A model generated the notes under the pieces. It did not search any database and was not told where the DNA came from. It saw nothing but the letters and a program-made list of their open reading frames with translations. Shown here piece after piece: positions 46,053 through 55,500 of a stretch of 64,000 nt of DNA. Positions within the stretch are counted from its first letter, which is position 1. The number at the start of each line of letters is the position of its first letter. The position numbers and the translations under genes are program-made. The stretch is from Roseomonas populi (GTDB lineage Bacteria > Pseudomonadota > Alphaproteobacteria > Acetobacterales > Acetobacteraceae): the NCBI RefSeq assembly GCF_024594815.1, contig NZ_JANJOU010000014.1:33587-97586 (forward strand), given 5' to 3'.

Positions 46053-48289
46053 GGATCTGCATCGCGTCGCCCGACATCGTCGGGCCGATCAACAATGGCG
46101 GCGTCGGCACGGCCTGCACGGCGCTCGCGCAGTTCCTCGCGGCGGAGGGCCACGAGGTCACGCTCTTCTACACCTCCAGCTTCTTCGAGCGCGGCGACCG
46201 CGAGTTCTGGGCCGCCGCCTATGCGCGGCAGGGCATCGGCATGATGTTCCTCGACGGTAGCGGCCTACCCGCCGTGCACCGCACCCCCAGCGTCTACGAC
46301 GAGGACAACCTCGCCCGCTCCTACCACGTGTACCAGCAGCTGAAGGACACATCCTTCGACGTCATCCACTTCGTGGACTACATCGGCCTCGGCTACTTCA
46401 CCGCCCTCGCCCGCTCCCAGGGGCTCGCCCTGGCGAGGACCGCGCTGACGGTCACCGCGCACTCGCCCACCCTCTGGTCGCGGCTGTCCAACCTGCGGAC
46501 GGTGGACGACATCACCTACATGATCCGGGACCGGATGGAGCAGCGCCTGATCGCGCTCTGCGACCGGGTGGTCAGCCCCAGCCACTACATGCTGCGCTGG
46601 CTGCAGGAGAACGGCTTCACCCTGCCCGCGCGGCAGCACGTCATCCCCAACCTCATGCCGCGGCGCCTCGCCCAGGCCGGGCCGGCGCCGGAGGATCCCG
46701 CGGCCGCCGCCATCGGGGAGATCGTGTTCTTCGGCCGGATCGAGCCGCGCAAGGGGCTGCTCGTCTTCTGCGACGCCATCGACCGCATCCGGGACCGGCT
46801 GCCACCGAATATCCGCATCACCTTCCTCGGCAAGACGGGGTCGGATTACCCACCCGCGAGCATCGAGGCGCGCGCCGCCCGCTGGGGCCGCGAGGTGCAG
46901 GTGCTCGACGGGCTGGATACCTTCCAGGCGAACGACTACCTGCGCGCGCCGGGGCGCTTGGCAGTGCTCGCCGCGCTCTCCGACAACTCGCCCTACACGG
47001 TGCTGGAGTGCCTCTCCAACCGCATCCCCTTCATCGCCTCGGACGTCGGCGGCGTGGCGGAGCTGATCGCGCCGGAGAGCCAGGACCGGGTGCTCTTCCA
47101 GCCCACCCCCGCGGGGCTGGCGGAGCGGCTGGAGGCCGCGCTCGCCATGCCGCCCGGCGGCTTCGGCCCAGCCTCCTCCGCGGTGCGCGAGGAGGAGACG
47201 GAGGAAGCCTTCCGCCGCCTGCACGCGGAAATCGCGGCCGGGCTGTCGCGCCCCCCTCGCCCGCCCGCGGCCCGGTCGGCGACGGTCAGCGTCCTCGTCC
47301 TCCACTACGAACGGCCCGCGGGGCTGGCCCAGGCCCTGGAGGGACTGGCCGCGCAGACGCGCCCGCCGGACGAAATCATCGTCGTGGACAATGGCAGCCG
47401 CACGCCCGCAGCGGTGGCGTTCCTGGCGGAACTGGAGGCGGAGGGCCGGCCCGGCCTGCGGATCCTCCGCATGGGGGAGAACGCCTACGAGCCCGCGGCG
47501 CGCAACGCCGGCGCCTATGCCGCGACAGGCCGCTGGCTGCTCTTCATGGACGACGACAACGTCCCCAAGCCGGAGGAGGTAGAGACCTTCCTCCGCGCCG
47601 CCGAGGCGGGCGGGGCGGACCTGCTCACCTGCTTCAACGACCACTTCATCGGCGACACCCCGCCCGCGAGCGAGGACAAGGCGGTGAAGCGCTTCGTCGT
47701 CATGGGCGATTTCGGGCCGCTCGGCCTCATCGTGAACGGCTACGGCGACCTGAACTGCTTCGTTCGCCGGGACGTCTTCCTGGAGATCGGCGGCTTCGTG
47801 GTGGATGGCCGTTTCAACCACGCCGAGGACTGGCGCTTCTTCGCCAAGGCCTGGTCGCGCGGGCTGAAGCTGGACGTCGTGCCGGAGGCACTGATCTGGT
47901 ACCGCACGGGGGAGGGCAGCTGGGGTGGAAGCTGGCGAAAGCGGGACCGGGCCGGCGCGCTGATGCGCGCCGCCGAAACCTACCTCTCCGTCGCCCCGCC
48001 CGCGCTCCGCCCCTTCCTCCTCCTCTCCCAGGGCCTGTTCTGGAAGGCGCTGGAGGCGGAGAACGGCCGGCGCGCCCAGGGGGCGGAGTTGACGACCCTG
48101 CGGCGCCAGGCCGCGCAGCTGACGGAGCGCTCGGCCCTGCTGGAGCTGGAGAACGAATTGCTGCGCCAGAGGCTGGTCCAGGTAGGCGGCTTCGTGGAGC
48201 ACCTGTCGGAGCGGCACCTGCCCGACGACCCGGAGGTGGAGCGCGGGGTCGCCTTCGTCCGCCGGCTCGGGCGGAAATACGCGGGTTGA
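46049..48289 (+). CDS. Bifunctional glycosyltransferase, GT4 plus GT2
   Basis: 746 residues starting at the GTG that overlaps the previous stop. Residues 1-400 are a GT-B (GT4) enzyme: NNGGVGTACTALAQFLAAEG, FFGRIEPRKGLLVF, and ECLSNRIPFIASDVGG as the donor site. Residues about 410-660 are a GT-A (GT2) enzyme: VSVLVLHYERP, IIVVDNGS and LLFMDDDNVPKPEE, with a DDD metal site. A leucine-rich coiled-coil lies at the C-terminus (about 680-720), suggesting oligomer or complex formation. Two transferases in one chain fits assembly of a repeating sugar unit. Confidence 0.88.
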   Translation: MRICIASPDIVGPINNGGVGTACTALAQFLAAEGHEVTLFYTSSFFERGDREFWAAAYARQGIGMMFLDGSGLPAVHRTPSVYDEDNLARSYHVYQQLKDTSFDVIHFVDYIGLGYFTALARSQGLALARTALTVTAHSPTLWSRLSNLRTVDDITYMIRDRMEQRLIALCDRVVSPSHYMLRWLQENGFTLPARQHVIPNLMPRRLAQAGPAPEDPAAAAIGEIVFFGRIEPRKGLLVFCDAIDRIRDRLPPNIRITFLGKTGSDYPPASIEARAARWGREVQVLDGLDTFQANDYLRAPGRLAVLAALSDNSPYTVLECLSNRIPFIASDVGGVAELIAPESQDRVLFQPTPAGLAERLEAALAMPPGGFGPASSAVREEETEEAFRRLHAEIAAGLSRPPRPPAARSATVSVLVLHYERPAGLAQALEGLAAQTRPPDEIIVVDNGSRTPAAVAFLAELEAEGRPGLRILRMGENAYEPAARNAGAYAATGRWLLFMDDDNVPKPEEVETFLRAAEAGGADLLTCFNDHFIGDTPPASEDKAVKRFVVMGDFGPLGLIVNGYGDLNCFVRRDVFLEIGGFVVDGRFNHAEDWRFFAKAWSRGLKLDVVPEALIWYRTGEGSWGGSWRKRDRAGALMRAAETYLSVAPPALRPFLLLSQGLFWKALEAENGRRAQGAELTTLRRQAAQLTERSALLELENELLRQRLVQVGGFVEHLSERHLPDDPEVERGVAFVRRLGRKYAG

Positions 48290-48306
48290 GCGGCGCGCCC
48301 AGCGGC

Positions 48307-49152
48307 ATGCCGGAAGCCACGCGGGAGATCCCGGCCACCCTCGTGGCGGGGATGGCGGAGTTCCGCCTGAAGCCGGGCGAGCACCGGTACCGGATCGAGG
48401 GCGAGGTCCTACCGATTGACGTCTATGCCCGCATCGTCGGCCCCGGCCAGCCGCTGATCGTCTTCGGCCAGGGCATGGTCAGGCGGGACGAGGTCACCCT
48501 TCCCCGCTTCCAGCGCCTCGACTGGGTACGGCACTTCCCGGAGAACGTCATCATCCTCAGCGACCCCACGCTGGGCCTCGACCCCGGGCTCGGCCTCGGC
48601 TGGTTGCTGGGCACGGCGGAGCACCACGTGCTGCCCCGGATCGCCGAGATGATCGGGCGGGCCCGGGACGCGCTCGGCCTGGAGAACCGGCAGGTTCTTT
48701 TCTACGGCAGCTCCGCCGGCGGCTTCGGCTCGCTCATGCTGGCCTCGCGGCTCGAGGGGGCCTCCGCCCTCGTGAACAACCCGCAGACGGATGTGCTGAA
48801 GTTCCGCCGCGGCGGCGTGGGCCACCTGCTGCGTGTCGCCTTCGGCGGCATCCCGCCCGCGGAGGCGGCGAAGCGCTTCGGCACGCGCTTCTCCTTTGTC
48901 GAGGCCTTGCGGCAGGGCGCGGCGATGCCCCGCCTGTATTACTTGCAGAACACGCTGGACGAGGACCACTACGAGGACCAGATGCTGCCGCTGCTCGCGG
49001 CCCTGCGCGGCCGCGGCCACGGCCGGGAGGACTGCCCCGCCCGCCAGGTCGTGGTGGACCTCTACGCGGATGAGCGGCGGCTGCACAACCCGGTCGGGCC
49101 GCAGCGCGTACTCTCCTGCATGGACGTGGTCCGCCCCTGGATCGCCGGCTGA
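48307..49152 (+). CDS. Alpha/beta-hydrolase-like serine enzyme of the glycan locus
   Basis: 281 residues from the ATG; a TTG at 48286 overlapping the previous stop is the alternative start. The nucleophile elbow is FYGSSAGGFGSLML (GxSxGG). An Asp or His partner is plausible in NTLDEDHYEDQ and near the end (HNPVGPQRV). Similar proteins occur beside surface-polysaccharide transferases, where they may trim or transfer acyl groups. It has no signal peptide. It is the third gene of the plus-strand glycan operon and convergent with ugd. Confidence 0.7.
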   Translation: MPEATREIPATLVAGMAEFRLKPGEHRYRIEGEVLPIDVYARIVGPGQPLIVFGQGMVRRDEVTLPRFQRLDWVRHFPENVIILSDPTLGLDPGLGLGWLLGTAEHHVLPRIAEMIGRARDALGLENRQVLFYGSSAGGFGSLMLASRLEGASALVNNPQTDVLKFRRGGVGHLLRVAFGGIPPAEAAKRFGTRFSFVEALRQGAAMPRLYYLQNTLDEDHYEDQMLPLLAALRGRGHGREDCPARQVVVDLYADERRLHNPVGPQRVLSCMDVVRPWIAG

Positions 49153-49164
49153 TCGGGGGGCTGA

Positions 49165-49187
49165 GCGGGGGCGCCCGGCACCCCCGC
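49165..49187. terminator. GC hairpin between convergent hydrolase and ugd genes
   Basis: GCGGGGG-9-CCCCCGC, a 7-bp stem in the 45-base gap between two gene ends. No T run; likely a shared terminator. Confidence 0.45.
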
Positions 49188-49197
49188 CCCGCGATCG

Positions 49198-50499
49198 CTA
49201 CCGCCCGATCGAGCTGTAGCGGAAGCCGCACTCGCGGAAGGCTTCCGGATCCCAGGCGTTGCGGAGGTCGAGGACGACATCGCCCTTCATCGCCGCCTTG
49301 ATGCGCTTGGGCGAGAGGGCGCGGAACTCGTTCCACTCCGTCAGAAGCACCAGCGCGTCCGCACCCTCCACCGCCTCCAGCGCGCCCTCGGCGAAGACCG
49401 TGTTGGCCGGCAGGAGCTGCCTGGCGTGGGCGGACTGGGGATCGAAGGCGCGGATGGTGGCGCCGGCGGCCGCCAGGCGGGGCACGACGACGAGCGAGGG
49501 CGCGTCGCGCATGTCGTCCGTCTCGGGCTTGAAGGTCAGGCCGAGCACCGCGACCGTCTTGCCGGCCACCGAGCCGCCGAGCGCCGCGATCACGCGGTCC
49601 GCCATCTGCTCCTTGCGCGCGTCGTTGGCGGCGATCGTCTGCTCGACGATCGTCACCGGCGCGCCCAGCTCCTGCGCCGTGCGGGCCAGGGCCAGCGTGT
49701 CCTTGGGAAAGCAGGAGCCGCCGTAGCCCGGCCCGGCATGCAGGAACTTGCGCCCGATGCGGCCATCAAGGCCCATGCCGCGCGCCACGTCGTGCACGTC
49801 CGCGCCCGCCCGCTCGCAGAGATCGGCCATCTGGTTGATAAAGGTGATCTTCACCGCCAGGAAGGCATTGGCGGCGTACTTGATCAGCTCCGCCGTCTCC
49901 AGCCCGGTCTGCACGATCGGCGTCTCGATGAGGTAGAGCGGGCGGTACAGGCGCCGCAGCACCTGGAAGGCGCGGTCGCTCTCGGCGCCGATCACCACGC
50001 GGTCCGGCCGCATGAAGTCGCCGATCGCGCTGCCCTCGCGCAGGAACTCGGGGTTGGAGGCCACCACGATCTCGTGGCCCGGGCGCGTCTCGTCCAGCAC
50101 CGCCTTGATCTTGCGCCCCGTGCCCACCGGCACGGTGGACTTCGTCACCAGCACCAGCGGCCCCTTGGCCGCGCGGGCCACCTGCTCGGCCGCGGCGAAG
50201 ACGTAGGAGAGGTCCGCGTGCCCGTCCCCGCGGCGCGACGGCGTGCCGACGGCGAGGAAGACGGCGTCCGCGCCCTCCATCGCCTCCTCGAGCTTCGTGG
50301 TGAAGGTGAGGCGGCCGTCGCGGACATTCTCCTCGACCAGCTTGTCCAGCCCCGGCTCATAGATGGGGATGCGGCCCTCGCGCAGCGCCTCCACCTTCGA
50401 GACCTCGGTATCCACCACGCAGACATCTACGCCGAACTCGGCGAAGCAGGCACCGGAAACGAGGCCGACATAGCCGGCACCGATCATCGCGACGCGCAT
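49198..50499 (-). CDS. ugd: UDP-glucose 6-dehydrogenase
   Basis: 433 residues. The NAD site is MRVAMIGAGYVGLVSG, followed by FLAVGTPS, LVLVTKSTVPVGTG, ASNPEFLREGSA, K207 and N211 in LIKYAANAFLA, catalytic C263 in GPGYGGSCFPKD, and LGLTFKPETDDMRDAP. It oxidises UDP-glucose to UDP-glucuronate. In this locus it would supply an acidic sugar, for a glucuronate-containing polysaccharide. Monocistronic and divergent from the second galectin-like gene. Confidence 0.97.
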   Translation of the reverse strand: MRVAMIGAGYVGLVSGACFAEFGVDVCVVDTEVSKVEALREGRIPIYEPGLDKLVEENVRDGRLTFTTKLEEAMEGADAVFLAVGTPSRRGDGHADLSYVFAAAEQVARAAKGPLVLVTKSTVPVGTGRKIKAVLDETRPGHEIVVASNPEFLREGSAIGDFMRPDRVVIGAESDRAFQVLRRLYRPLYLIETPIVQTGLETAELIKYAANAFLAVKITFINQMADLCERAGADVHDVARGMGLDGRIGRKFLHAGPGYGGSCFPKDTLALARTAQELGAPVTIVEQTIAANDARKEQMADRVIAALGGSVAGKTVAVLGLTFKPETDDMRDAPSLVVVPRLAAAGATIRAFDPQSAHARQLLPANTVFAEGALEAVEGADALVLLTEWNEFRALSPKRIKAAMKGDVVLDLRNAWDPEAFRECGFRYSSIGR

Positions 50500-50651
50500 C
50501 GATTTCCCCTGCGGAGTGAGAGCCGAATCGGCCTTCCGGCGCCTCCGTATCCCACCGCCCAGCCGTCGGCCAGACCCGCCCTATCGCGAGTGCAAAAAAG
50601 ACTGCGCCGCCTCGTTACGGATACGGGCGCCATTGCTGCCGGAAGGGCAGG

Positions 50652-51524
50652 ATGGTAGATCCCCCGCCCTTGGCCGGGCCCCGGCCCCCTTCCGTCGGCA
50701 GCCGGCTCACGATGGACCTACCCCTGCAAGACCCGCCGGTCCCCGGGAGCGTCCACCGCTTCAGCGTGCGCTTCCCCGCGCACCGGCCCCAGGTCATCGA
50801 CTACCTGGACGAGGACACCATCCACCTGCATGTCAGCCTGCGCCCCGCGGAAGGGGTGATCGTGCTGAACGACTTCGTCGGCGGGGCCTGGAGCCATCAG
50901 GTGGAGCTTCCCCTCCCCAAGCTCGCGCTCGGGCAGGCGCTGCCGCTCGAGGTGCATTTCGGCGCGGAGACGCTGGAGGTGCGGGCGGGCAGCGGGGCCG
51001 CGGCCTTCGCCGGCCGCCGGGGCAGCGCCTCCGAGGCGCGGCTGCTGCGCACCAGCGACGGCGTATCCCTGCTCGGCGAGGCGCTGAGGACGCCGGGTAC
51101 CGCCATTCCCGCCGCCATTCCCTCCACTGGGGCGCGCTTCGCCGGCGCGATCGACCGCTGCAGCGAAACGCTGGTGCGGGGATGGGTGGCCGACCTCGAT
51201 CGGCCAGACAGCCCCGTGCAAGTGGAAATCCGGGTGGACGGGCAGCTCCAGGGCCGCACCCTCGCGCACAGGCGGCGGAACGACCTGACCCTCATGAGGC
51301 CGGAATTCGGTGCCACCGGCTTTCTCTTCCTCTTCCCGCGGCCGCTGGCGCCGACGGGCCGCGACGTCCAGGTCGCCGTGCACGTCGCCGGGCAGCCGGT
51401 GGAACTGGCGCACAGCCCCTGGCTGGTCTTCCGCGCCGTCCCCGGAGACCTCCAACCCCTCAGCGCGCCCCTTCGCGCCTCCCGCCACGCCCCGACGCAG
51501 GGGGATGGCGGGGAGAGTCCGTAG
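50652..51524 (+). CDS. Galectin-like domain protein 2 of the glycan locus
   Basis: 290 residues from the ATG with GGAAGG five bases upstream (a second ATG at 50712 has no ribosome site). Residues about 50-110 again look galectin-like: H60 and R64 (LHVSLRP), N73 (VLNDF), W80 (GGAWSHQ) with Q83 and E85. Residues about 160-265 repeat the C-terminal module of the 45.0-kb protein: IDRCSETLVRGWVADLD (W178), VDGQLQG, GFLFLFPRP and SPWLVFR. The same two-part architecture with low identity implies an old duplication. No signal peptide. Confidence 0.72.
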   Translation: MVDPPPLAGPRPPSVGSRLTMDLPLQDPPVPGSVHRFSVRFPAHRPQVIDYLDEDTIHLHVSLRPAEGVIVLNDFVGGAWSHQVELPLPKLALGQALPLEVHFGAETLEVRAGSGAAAFAGRRGSASEARLLRTSDGVSLLGEALRTPGTAIPAAIPSTGARFAGAIDRCSETLVRGWVADLDRPDSPVQVEIRVDGQLQGRTLAHRRRNDLTLMRPEFGATGFLFLFPRPLAPTGRDVQVAVHVAGQPVELAHSPWLVFRAVPGDLQPLSAPLRASRHAPTQGDGGESP

Positions 51525-51717
51525 GGCGGGGTAGCCGGCCGGGAAGCCGGAAGGGTCCGTCCGCTCGCGCATGGCGGCGAGATGCTGGCAGGACTCCTGC
51601 GTCCGCCAGTCGTGGATCCAGCCAGGGCGCCGGGGCGCTAACCCGGAAGGCCACGGGCCTGACCAGCCGCACGCTTGCCCTGCCAGACGCTTCCCCTGAA
51701 GGTCATGGCGGGTGGGG

Positions 51718-52203
51718 CTAGATCCTCTCGCCCACGGGTTCCGCCCTGCCCTCCGCCTCCTCGGGCGCGTCGCCGAGCACCGCCTCGCCGTGCGTGGCCA
51801 GTTCGGCGAGGCTTGTTCCGTCCAGCACGGTGGCTGTTGCGTCGCGTACCTGCCGCATCAGCCGCTGGATGGCGCAGGCCTGCGGCTGCGGGCAATCCAG
51901 GCAGGGGCGATAGGCAGTGAGGCTCGCGCAGGGAATGGGGGCCAGCGGGCCGTCGATGGCGCGGATGATATCCCCGATCCGGATCTCGCGGGGGGCCTGC
52001 GCCAGGCCATAGCCCCCCGCCTTGCCCCGGCGGCTGTACACGAAGCCGTGCCGCCGCAGGTCCAGCAGAATGGCCTCGAGAAACTTGTGCGGGGCGTGGG
52101 CGCGCTGCGCGATGTCGGGAATGGTCATGGTCGGGCTCTCCGGCGCCTCCTGGGCCAGGATCGCCAGGGCCCGCAGCCCGTACTTCGCCTTCTGGGTCAG
52201 CAT
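51718..52203 (-). CDS. Rrf2-family iron-sulfur/redox transcriptional regulator
   Basis: 161 residues. The N-terminal winged HTH (MLTQKAKYGLRALAILAQE, APHKFLEAILLDLRRHGFV) has the Rrf2 GKAGGYGLA wing. Cysteines C92, C101, C104 and C110 (C-x8-C-x2-C-x5-C) could hold an Fe-S cluster, as in IscR/NsrR/CymR relatives. Members sense iron-sulfur, NO or cysteine status. Its position between sulfate-related and glycan genes makes control of sulfur genes possible, but this is a guess. Confidence 0.88.
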   Translation of the reverse strand: MLTQKAKYGLRALAILAQEAPESPTMTIPDIAQRAHAPHKFLEAILLDLRRHGFVYSRRGKAGGYGLAQAPREIRIGDIIRAIDGPLAPIPCASLTAYRPCLDCPQPQACAIQRLMRQVRDATATVLDGTSLAELATHGEAVLGDAPEEAEGRAEPVGERI

Positions 52204-52523
52204 CGTTCGGATTTAGCCATGGCTGAGGCGCGCCACCAGCGGTCTCGGCGGGTGGCGGGCCCGCCCGGGCTGCAGGGGTGGGTCCTCAGGAGCGGTGCTT
52301 AGGCCATTGACGGCCAGGTCGCGCTAAAGTTATTCCGGGTATGTGATAATAAAGCCTTAATGTCGAACGTTCTTTGGTTTCTTCCTGCCGGCGGACGCTG
52401 CATTGCGAATGGCCGGTACTTGCCAGAGGAGGTTACGCCAGCTTAGGTTGTGCGACTTGCCGTGGGAAGAAGTTCCGGGGCGAATTCGGCGACGCCTTGC
52501 ACGCAGCGGTTGAGGGTGATGCC
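52204..52523. other. Divergent intergenic region with an AT-rich patch
   Basis: 320 bases between the Rrf2 gene (minus) and the giant glycosyltransferase (plus). An unusually AT-rich patch at about 52325-52375 (TTATTCCGGG, then GATAATAAAG) probably holds promoters. An ORF extends through here in frame with the next gene but lacks a ribosome site until 52524. Confidence 0.45.
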
Positions 52524-55500
52524 GTGGTACTCCCCTATATTTCGTCAAAGAGCCGCTACGCCGGTGCGGTTGATTATATTGACAACGCCCTGGGCATCCG
52601 TGGCTGGCTCCTCGACCTGGAACCGTCCGCCCTTCCCGTCGGCATCGATCTCCGCTGCGGCGAGACACATGTCGCAGGCACCATCGCCTTCCTCGACCGG
52701 CCCGACATCGACAAGGTCCTGAACCGGCCGACCTATTGCGGCTTCCTGATCGGCTGGAGCCGCGTGGACCGCGCTGCGCTGGAAAGGGCCGATGCCGACC
52801 TGTCCGTCAGCTTCTACGTGAGCGGCACGGACGAGGCCGTTCCGGTGGTCTGCAAACCCCTGACCGCGGGCGATCTCCTCGCCCTCGTCGAGGCGGGCAC
52901 CGGGCGCGACCTCAGCCCGCCCTTCCGCGAGTTCAACGACTACCTCGACATCGCCGCCTCCGGCCTTTTCGACGAGGCCTGGTACCGCCGCACGCAGATG
53001 GCGGGGGCGGAAACCCCGCCGCCGATCCTCGACTATCTCCGGCGAGGCGAGGAGGCGGGCTCGCGCCCCTCGCCCTGTTTCGAGCCGGCCTCCTACGCCG
53101 CGGAGGCAGAGCTGGAGTCGAAGTCCGGCGCCCTGCTCCACTACATCCGGCAGGGCGGCTCGTCCGGCCTGCCGCCCGGGCCCTTCTTCGACCCTGCCTG
53201 GTACGCGGCCACCCACGACGTCCCGTCCGGCCAGCTCCCGCTTGCCCACTACATGGCGCACCGCCGGGAGAACGCGCCGAATCCCTGGTTCGACCCCGCC
53301 TATTACATGGCCTCCGCCGGGCTCCCGCCCGAAACGGCCGATCCCTTCGCGCACCTGATGGAGGAGGGGCTGGCCTCCGGCCTCCTCCCTTCCGCCATCT
53401 TCGAGCCCGACGACCCCGAGCCGCCACCGCCGAAGGCGGAGCTTTTCCTCGAGTTGCTGCGCCGCCAGGCAGGCCTGGCCGGGAGCGCCGCCGCTGCCCC
53501 GGCGGACTCGGACACCCCCGCGGAGGAACGGGCCACCCCTTCCGGCGAGGAGGAGGATGAGAGCGCCCCGCTTCCCGACCGGCCGTCGGAGCCCGTTCCC
53601 GTTCTGGTGATCCCGGCCCCGCCCGCCACCGCCCAGCCCACGATCCAGTCCACGACCCAGCCTGCCGCCACCCAGCAGGTGCAGATCGAGGTGCCGCCGA
53701 AGCCGCGCATCTCCATCGCGGCCCTGGTTGGCCTGCCCGAGCGGTCCGGCCGCGGGCCGGAAGAGGGGGCGGGACATCAAGCCCTGCCGGCGAGGACGCT
53801 CTTCCGGCCCCTGGAGGCCGGGTTCGCCAGCACCGAAGGCCACCTGCTCTCGCTGCCCGCCGGAGAGCGGGATGCCCTGCTGGCGAAGGCGGAGCGCGAG
53901 ATGAAGGAAGAGACCGGCGCGGCCGTCGCTGAGGCGGCGCTGCTGCTGGCCATCGGCCGAGCCCTCGCCGGCGACCGCCAGGGCAGCGCGCGCGCGCAGA
54001 TCGCATTCCTCGGCACGCCCGTGGAGGCGGAGCCCTCCGTCCTCGCGGAGATCGGGGCGCGCTTCGCGCAGCTCAATCACGCCCTCTACGAGGCGAGGAA
54101 CCGCGAGGAGGCTCCGCAGGTGTACGGCCTGCTCCATGCCCGCGGCGTCCGGGACTACCTGATCAGCCTGCGGCTGCTGGAGCTGGCGCTCGAAGCCGGC
54201 GACAGTATGGCCGCTAAGCCGCACGCGCTGGAGCTGGAGCGCAGCTACGCCGACCGCCTGAATGTCTGGGGCTCGCTGGCCCTTAGCCGTTACTACCAGC
54301 TGGTTGGCGAGAAGCCGAAGAGCCTGCAGATCCTGCGCCGCCTCCCCCTCTTCCCGGCGACGGAGGCGGTGGCCGAGGCGGTGATCGCGCACCGGTTGAT
54401 GGAGGCCGGCGCGATGGAGGCGGCCTCCATCCGGCTGGAGGCGGTGGGCGAGAGCGACCTGCCGGAGATCTTCCAGGCCCGCTTCCGGCTCGCCGCCCGG
54501 CGGAAGGACACGGCGGGCCTGCTGCGCCTGCTGGAGGACCGCCGGGCCGAGAAGATGCCGGACTGGCAGCTCGCCGAGGCGATGTTCCTCTGCATCGACC
54601 CCGGCCAGACCCGGATGGGGGATGCCCAGCGTCTGCTCGGCATACTCTATCGCCTCCTCGAAGGGCGCGGGCTGGGCAGCCATCCCGTCGTTCAGGCGCG
54701 CATCCACTTCCTGCTGCAGCACAAGCGCTGGGACGAGTTGGGTGCACTCTTCGAGGAGCTCGACGGCAGCCCGATCGCGGAGGACCGCGACACGCTGCTC
54801 CGCAAGCTCGAGTTCTACTGCCACGCCGACAACCCGGAGGAGGCGGAGCGCATCTACCGCGAGGTCTTCCAGGGCTCGGCGCTGAACAAGTGGGAGAGCC
54901 TGACCGTCCTGCGCCTGCTGAGCGAGTTGAAGCGGTGGGATGAGGCGGGCCGGATCCTGCTGGGCCATGTCGCCCGCGGCTACGGCATCGGGGGGGCGGC
55001 GCACCTGGCCATGCGCGTCGTCCGCAAGGCCGACATCCACAAGGAGCTCTCCGACGCCGCGGCGAAGCTGGCCGAGGAGTCGACCAGCGAGCTGGAGCCG
55101 GACCTGGAGGAGTTCCTGGCCCGCGTGCACGAGGACCTGGCCATCGTGCAGCGGGCACGCGCCATGGCTGTGAACGTGCAGGCCCGTGGAACCCCGGCCC
55201 GCTATCGCTCCAACTGGGTCCTCTCCCCCGCCGATACCGGGGAGCTGACGCAGGATGAGCTCTGCCTCTTCGTCTGCGCCAACCAGCGCTACTTCCTCTC
55301 CCTACTGACCTTCCTCTGCTCCTTCCTCGGCCAGTCGCCGCAGGTGGGCGGGCGCATCTTCGTCTTCCTGGACCGCGACGTGCCGCGCCACTGGTACGGC
55401 TCCATCGCCATGATCGCCGCGCGCTTCGGCCGCGTGATCGACGTGATCGGCGAGGAGGATTTCGTGCCCGCCGCCGTGGACCACCGCACCGACTACGGCT

